Positions 15,069-18,400 of a DNA stretch of 18,400 bases are shown piece by piece; the first letter of the stretch is position 1, and each line of letters starts with the position of its first letter. The notes below the pieces were generated by a model, which was given only the letters and a program-made list of their open reading frames with translations, was not told where the DNA came from and searched no databases. Location of the stretch: NCBI GenBank assembly GCA_031381685.1, contig JANMYF010000220.1:1-18400 (forward strand), read 5' to 3'. The stretch is from JANLQX01 sp031381685 (GTDB lineage Bacteria > Actinomycetota > Acidimicrobiia > Acidimicrobiales > JANYDT01). The position numbers and the translations under genes are program-made.

Positions 15069-15481
15069 CCGCGAACCCGCTCTCCCCCGTCGTGCGGGAC
15101 GAGGCCTCGGCTGAGTTCTTCGACGGAACAGCTCGCGGGGTTCTGCTGCTGCGCCGATGCCTTGCCTGCGCGCACGTCCGAGCGCCGGAGATTCCTATGT
15201 GCACTGACTGCCTCTCCGAAGGCTTCGAATGGACACCGGCCGCCGGTACCGGCCGGCTCCAATCTTGGGTTGTCCTGCACGCCAAGCCGTCGCCCGACGG
15301 AACCACGCCCGAGCCGCGGATCATCGCCACGGTCGAGCTCGCCGAGGGGCCCTGGATCGCTAGCGCGCTCATGGGTGTCGATGTGGATCGCGTCACCGGC
15401 GGAATGACGGTGGTCGTGGCGTTCGAGCGTCCCGACGACAGCGAGGCCATCCCGGTGTTCCGGCCCGCACCCGACCGGTAG
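15065..15481 (+). CDS. DUF35 (zinc ribbon and OB-fold) partner of the Ltp2-like protein
   Basis: A 138-residue DUF35 protein. The N-terminal rubredoxin-like zinc ribbon has CLAC (C32, C35) and CTDC (C46, C49); the following segment (about 60-138) is the OB-fold, with typical GTGRLQSWVVLH and PWIASALMGVD strands. In the steroid-degrading Ltp2-ChsH2 system a DUF35 domain binds the aldolase and is needed for activity; here it is a stand-alone polypeptide rather than fused to a MaoC-like hydratase. The ATG at 15065 overlaps the preceding stop codon (ATGA), and a longer open frame starting upstream inside the aldolase gene is spurious. The hydratase that would make the aldolase substrate is not in the window. 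Confidence 0.88.
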   Translation: MTANPLSPVVRDEASAEFFDGTARGVLLLRRCLACAHVRAPEIPMCTDCLSEGFEWTPAAGTGRLQSWVVLHAKPSPDGTTPEPRIIATVELAEGPWIASALMGVDVDRVTGGMTVVVAFERPDDSEAIPVFRPAPDR

Positions 15482-15578
15482 CGGTGCACAGCTCACCCAA
15501 CGGGGCGACTACGCCCGGAGAACGTGCTCCTCCTTCCAGGATGACGCACGGAAGGGTCCGGTTCGCTACCGTTCGAAC

Positions 15579-16826
15579 GTGGCCAAGCTGAGCGACCTCG
15601 ACATCCAGGACGACCCGTTCGGGTACTACGCGCAACGCCTCGCAGTCTGCCCGGTCTGGCACGAGGAGGACGTCGACCTCTACGTCGTGGGCGGCATGGA
15701 GGAAGCCCGGGCGACCCTCACCGATTCGGTCACGTTCTCGAGTGCTCCTGCCCGCCGCACGGCCGGAGTGAACCCGGTCGCTGTCGCCTACGTCCGGGCG
15801 CTGGCCGAGCGTGGATGGGGTCGGGCGGTCACCCTGCAGCGAACAGACCCGCCGGTCCATACGCGATACCGCAAGGTGCTGAACCGGGTGTTCACGCCGG
15901 CTCGCGTCCGGTCGATGGTGCCGCACATCGAGAGCATCGTCCACGAGCTGATCGACCAGTTCATCGACGCGGGTCGGTGCGAGTTCGTCGCCGACGTCGC
16001 GCTTCCACTCCCGGGCATCTTCATTGCCGAGCAGTTGGGCCTCGATCGTTCGCAGTACAAGACGTTCCGCCGCTGGGCCGAAGCGATGCTCTGTCTTGCC
16101 AACCGCCCGCACATGACGATGGAAGAAGCGATGGCCGAAGTGGAGGTCGAGCTCGAAGCGCAGCACTACCTCGCCGCCGAATGCGAACGGCGACGGGCCG
16201 AGCCGGGCGACGATCTGATCTCGCTGATCGTCCATGCCCACGCCGACAGCGAACCGTTCACCATGAACGAGCTCCAGGACCTCCTGCATCAGCTCGTCAC
16301 GGGCGGCTTCGAGACGACCACGGGCGGTTTGGCCACTGCCATGCATCTGCTGGCGACGCACCAGGATCAGCAGACGCTCCTGCGGTCCAGGCCTGAACTG
16401 CTCCCCAACTTCATCGAGGAGGCGTTGCGCTTCGACAGCCCGGTGCAAGGACTGTGGCGCACATCGACCTGTCCGGCCCGGGTCGCCGGTGCGGAGATCC
16501 CGGGTGGTTCATCGGTGATGGTCCGCTACGGCGCAGCGAACCGGGATCCGGCCATCTTCAACGATCCCGACCGGTTCGACATCACGCGCGACAACGCCAA
16601 CCAACACATCGCGTTCGGTCTCGGCGCGCACTTCTGCCTCGGAGCCGCCCTGGCCCGTCAGGAGATGACGAGCGCGTTCGAGATCCTGCTCGATCGCACG
16701 GAACACATCGAACTCGACGGCGACGCACCCCGACCGCTGCATGATCCGAGCTTCTTCCTCCGTCCGATGAGGGCCCTTCCGATCCGCTTCACGCCACGCA
16801 GCGCGCCATCACGCGTGGCTGGCTAG
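15579..16826 (+). CDS. Cytochrome P450 (second)
   Basis: A 415-residue P450. The heme-binding loop is FGLGAHFCLG (C353 axial thiolate); the I-helix carries TGGFETTT (241-248), with the acid-alcohol pair E245/T246 in place of the commoner D/T seen in the first P450; ExxR is E281/R284. The two P450s differ clearly in sequence, so they are not a recent duplication and probably act on different positions or substrates. The GTG at 15579 follows GCTACCGTTCGAAC without a Shine-Dalgarno, compatible with a leaderless message from a TACCGT -10-like site. The stop codon TAG lies in the CTAG sequence that borders a small transposable element. Confidence 0.92.
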   Translation: MAKLSDLDIQDDPFGYYAQRLAVCPVWHEEDVDLYVVGGMEEARATLTDSVTFSSAPARRTAGVNPVAVAYVRALAERGWGRAVTLQRTDPPVHTRYRKVLNRVFTPARVRSMVPHIESIVHELIDQFIDAGRCEFVADVALPLPGIFIAEQLGLDRSQYKTFRRWAEAMLCLANRPHMTMEEAMAEVEVELEAQHYLAAECERRRAEPGDDLISLIVHAHADSEPFTMNELQDLLHQLVTGGFETTTGGLATAMHLLATHQDQQTLLRSRPELLPNFIEEALRFDSPVQGLWRTSTCPARVAGAEIPGGSSVMVRYGAANRDPAIFNDPDRFDITRDNANQHIAFGLGAHFCLGAALARQEMTSAFEILLDRTEHIELDGDAPRPLHDPSFFLRPMRALPIRFTPRSAPSRVAG

Positions 16827-16987
16827 TGTCCCGAATCGCAAGTCCGCTGCAGAATTCTCGGCCAGATTCCGCCGTCGCGGCGTCCTCGTCGTTGCGGTTG
16901 GACAAGGCAGGCGCTGCCTCCTGCGTCCTTGCCACGACGAAATCTGACTCGCGAATTCCGCGAGCTACTTACGATTCGGGACACTAG
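16823..16987. mobile_element. MITE-like foldback element with CTAG flanks
   Basis: CTAGTGTCCCGAATCG (16823-16838) and its exact reverse complement (16972-16987) bracket 165 bases with no gene. Similarity of the arms continues inward with mismatches for about 60 bases each (shared AAGT, GAATTC, CAGATT and CG-CGT-GC blocks). CTAG can be read as a 4-bp target duplication around a 157-bp element (16827-16983) whose 12-bp termini are TGTCCCGAATCG; because CTAG is palindromic it also fits the inverted repeat. No transposase is encoded, so this is a non-autonomous element needing a transposase in trans. Confidence 0.8.
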
Positions 16988-16991
16988 GAGG
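16986..16991 (+). promoter_or_regulatory. Shine-Dalgarno AGGAGG of the acyl-CoA ligase gene
   Basis: AGGAGG lies eight bases before the GTG at 17000 and fixes that start. Its first two bases belong to the CTAG at the right end of the inserted element. Confidence 0.85.
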
Positions 16992-16999
16992 TCCTTGCT

Positions 17000-18400
17000 G
17001 TGGAAACTCACTTCGCCACCATCTGGGAAGCGCTGGCCGACACGATCGGTGACCAGGAAGCTGTCGTTCAACACGGGGTACGACACACCTGGTCGGAGCA
17101 CGAGCAAAGGTCGGCGCGTCTTGCCGGGTTCCTTTCCGACTCGGGCATCGGCAAGGGTTCGAAGGTCGCCATGTATCTGTTCAACTCCCCGGCATACCTC
17201 GAAACCCACTTCGCCGCGCTGAAGCTCCGGGCCGTGCCAGTGAACGTCAACTACCGCTACCTCGAAAACGAGCTCGCCTATCTTCTCGAGAACTCCGACA
17301 GCGAAGCGGTTGTGTACCACTCGAGCCTCGGTGTGCAGATCGACAAGGTCCGAGGTCGACTGCCACTCGTCAAAGCCTGGATCGAAGTCCGAGACGATGA
17401 TACGTACACCGATGGTTCCCATTCCTACGACGAGGTGATCGCGCAAGCGAGTCCTGCCCCGAGGATCACTCGATCTCCTGACGACCTTGCCCTCTTCTAC
17501 ACCGGAGGCACCACCGGCCTTCCCAAAGGCGTAATGGGTGCCGTCGGGGGAGGCGTCCTCGCCGGGCTGGGCGGTCTCGCTTCCCTACTCGGCCTGCCTC
17601 CGCAATCTCCGGATGACATGCCGGCGACAGCGGCGCGCCTTGCTTCGCAAGGTCGTCTTCCACGTTCGATGGTCCCGTGTCCGCTCATGCACGGAACCGG
17701 TATGGGCATCGGCTGCACCCCTCCCAAGTTGTTCGGCGGCTGCATCGTGTTGACCGGCGGCCGAAGGTTCGACCCGGTCGAGGTCTGGGACACCGTTGAA
17801 CGCGAATCCGTCACGATGATCACGGTCGTCGGCGACGCCTTCAGTCGACCGATGGTGCGAGTGCTCGACGACGACCGGGCTGCCGGTCATCCGAGGAAGC
17901 TCGACACGATGCAGGTGATCGCCTCGTCCGGAGCAATGTTCTCCCGAGACATGAAAGATGCTCTTGTCGGTCACATCCCCCAGCTGATCATTCTCGACAT
18001 CATCGCCGCCACAGAAGGAACGATGGGGCAATCGATCCACACCAAGGACGCACCGGCCCAGACGGCGTCGTTCAGGATCGGCCCAACGACCCAGGTGTTC
18101 GATGAGGATGACCAGCCCGTCGTGCGAGGCTCGGGGACAGTCGGGATGGTCGCCTTGTCCCAAGGTGTTCCGCTCGGTTATTACAAGGATTCGGAGAAGT
18201 CGGAGCGCACCTTTCGAGTCATCCGCGGCGTGCGCTGGTCGTTCCCCGGTGACTTCGCAACGGTCGAGGCCGACGGCACGATTTCGCTCCTCGGACGCGG
18301 CTCGCAGGTCATCAACACCGCAGGCGAGAAGGTGTTCGCCGAAGAGGTCGAGGAAACGCTGAAGACCCACCTGGCGGTGGACGACTGCCTCGTGTTCGGG
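17000..18400 (+). CDS. Acyl-CoA ligase, FadD17/FadD19-like (3' end outside window)
   Basis: The frame is open from GTG 17000 to the window edge (467 codons, no stop), so the C-terminus is missing. It is an ATP-dependent acyl-CoA/AMP-forming ligase. The nucleotide-binding loop is YTGGTTGLPKG (Y167-G177), followed by a mid-protein AATEGTMGQ segment and the hinge/C-terminal GRGSQVINTAGEKVFAEEVEE (from G432), the pattern of mycobacterial FadD19/FadD17-type steroid side-chain ligases. It would activate a carboxylated side chain made by the P450s to its CoA thioester, the form required by the Ltp2-like aldolase. A strong AGGAGG at 16986-16991 sets the start. The exact substrate is unknown. Confidence 0.9.
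   Translation, partial: METHFATIWEALADTIGDQEAVVQHGVRHTWSEHEQRSARLAGFLSDSGIGKGSKVAMYLFNSPAYLETHFAALKLRAVPVNVNYRYLENELAYLLENSDSEAVVYHSSLGVQIDKVRGRLPLVKAWIEVRDDDTYTDGSHSYDEVIAQASPAPRITRSPDDLALFYTGGTTGLPKGVMGAVGGGVLAGLGGLASLLGLPPQSPDDMPATAARLASQGRLPRSMVPCPLMHGTGMGIGCTPPKLFGGCIVLTGGRRFDPVEVWDTVERESVTMITVVGDAFSRPMVRVLDDDRAAGHPRKLDTMQVIASSGAMFSRDMKDALVGHIPQLIILDIIAATEGTMGQSIHTKDAPAQTASFRIGPTTQVFDEDDQPVVRGSGTVGMVALSQGVPLGYYKDSEKSERTFRVIRGVRWSFPGDFATVEADGTISLLGRGSQVINTAGEKVFAEEVEETLKTHLAVDDCLVFG

Noticed and set aside
14912..15481. DUF35 protein starting at 14912
   Set aside because: The added 51 residues overlap the aldolase gene in another frame and lack DUF35 similarity; ATG 15065 has the coupled ATGA arrangement.
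16823..17446. 207-codon minus-strand open frame covering the MITE
   Set aside because: It runs antisense to the acyl-CoA ligase and through the foldback element, has no transposase motifs and no credible start.
17585..18370. 261-codon minus-strand open frame at the right edge
   Set aside because: It is antisense to the FadD-type ligase, whose nucleotide-binding loop and C-terminal hinge motif are clear on the plus strand.
1..18400. CRISPR array, tRNA or rRNA genes, integrase or attachment sites
   Set aside because: I looked for regularly spaced repeats, tRNA-like arms and recombinase motifs by eye and saw none; a tRNAscan or profile search could still find something I missed.

Overview
The window is GC-rich, gene-dense and dominated by GTG/ATG starts with G/C third positions. 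Together with two cytochrome P450s, a steroid-type acyl-CoA ligase and an Ltp2/DUF35 pair, this suggests a high-GC actinobacterium, perhaps an Acidimicrobiia/Ilumatobacter-like lineage; that placement is inference. No RNA genes, CRISPR array or ribosomal operon were seen, and no gap longer than about 200 bases lacks a gene.

Left part (1-6745). The 3' end of a YjjI-type glycyl-radical enzyme is followed by its radical-SAM activase (YjjW type). Two hairpins separate this pair from a 1613-residue protein. That protein has the N-terminal GNRA-like signature found in cargo of extracellular contractile injection systems, annexin-like helical repeats, a hydrophobic core, a segment resembling the edema-factor/ExoY nucleotidyl cyclase family, a Gly/Pro/Thr repeat linker and a C-terminal PI3/PI4-kinase-like domain. 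No injection-system structural genes are in the window.

Middle (6797-9209). A hemolysin-III/PAQR membrane protein and a DUF411 lipoprotein are on the minus strand, and an alpha/beta hydrolase diverges from them. The DUF411 gene is the main surprise. Its reading frame is open for 182 codons except for one TGA, which falls exactly on the first cysteine of the conserved CGCC motif. It is followed 10 nt later by a SECIS-like hairpin. This makes it a candidate selenoprotein.

Sulfur/nitrogen assimilation block (9235-12407, minus strand). cobA, a siroheme/4Fe-4S nitrite-or-sulfite reductase and a DUF4202 protein form one tight operon: an ATGA overlap, then a 24-nt gap. CobA makes the siroheme precursor used by the reductase.

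Right part (12562-18400, plus strand). P450, Ltp2-like aldolase/thiolase-fold protein, DUF35 zinc-ribbon partner (ATGA overlap), a second P450 and a FadD-type acyl-CoA ligase that runs off the window. This looks like a pathway for oxidising, CoA-activating and retro-aldol-cleaving a branched isoprenoid or steroid side chain. A 157-bp foldback MITE flanked by CTAG duplications sits exactly between the second P450 stop codon and the Shine-Dalgarno of the ligase gene.
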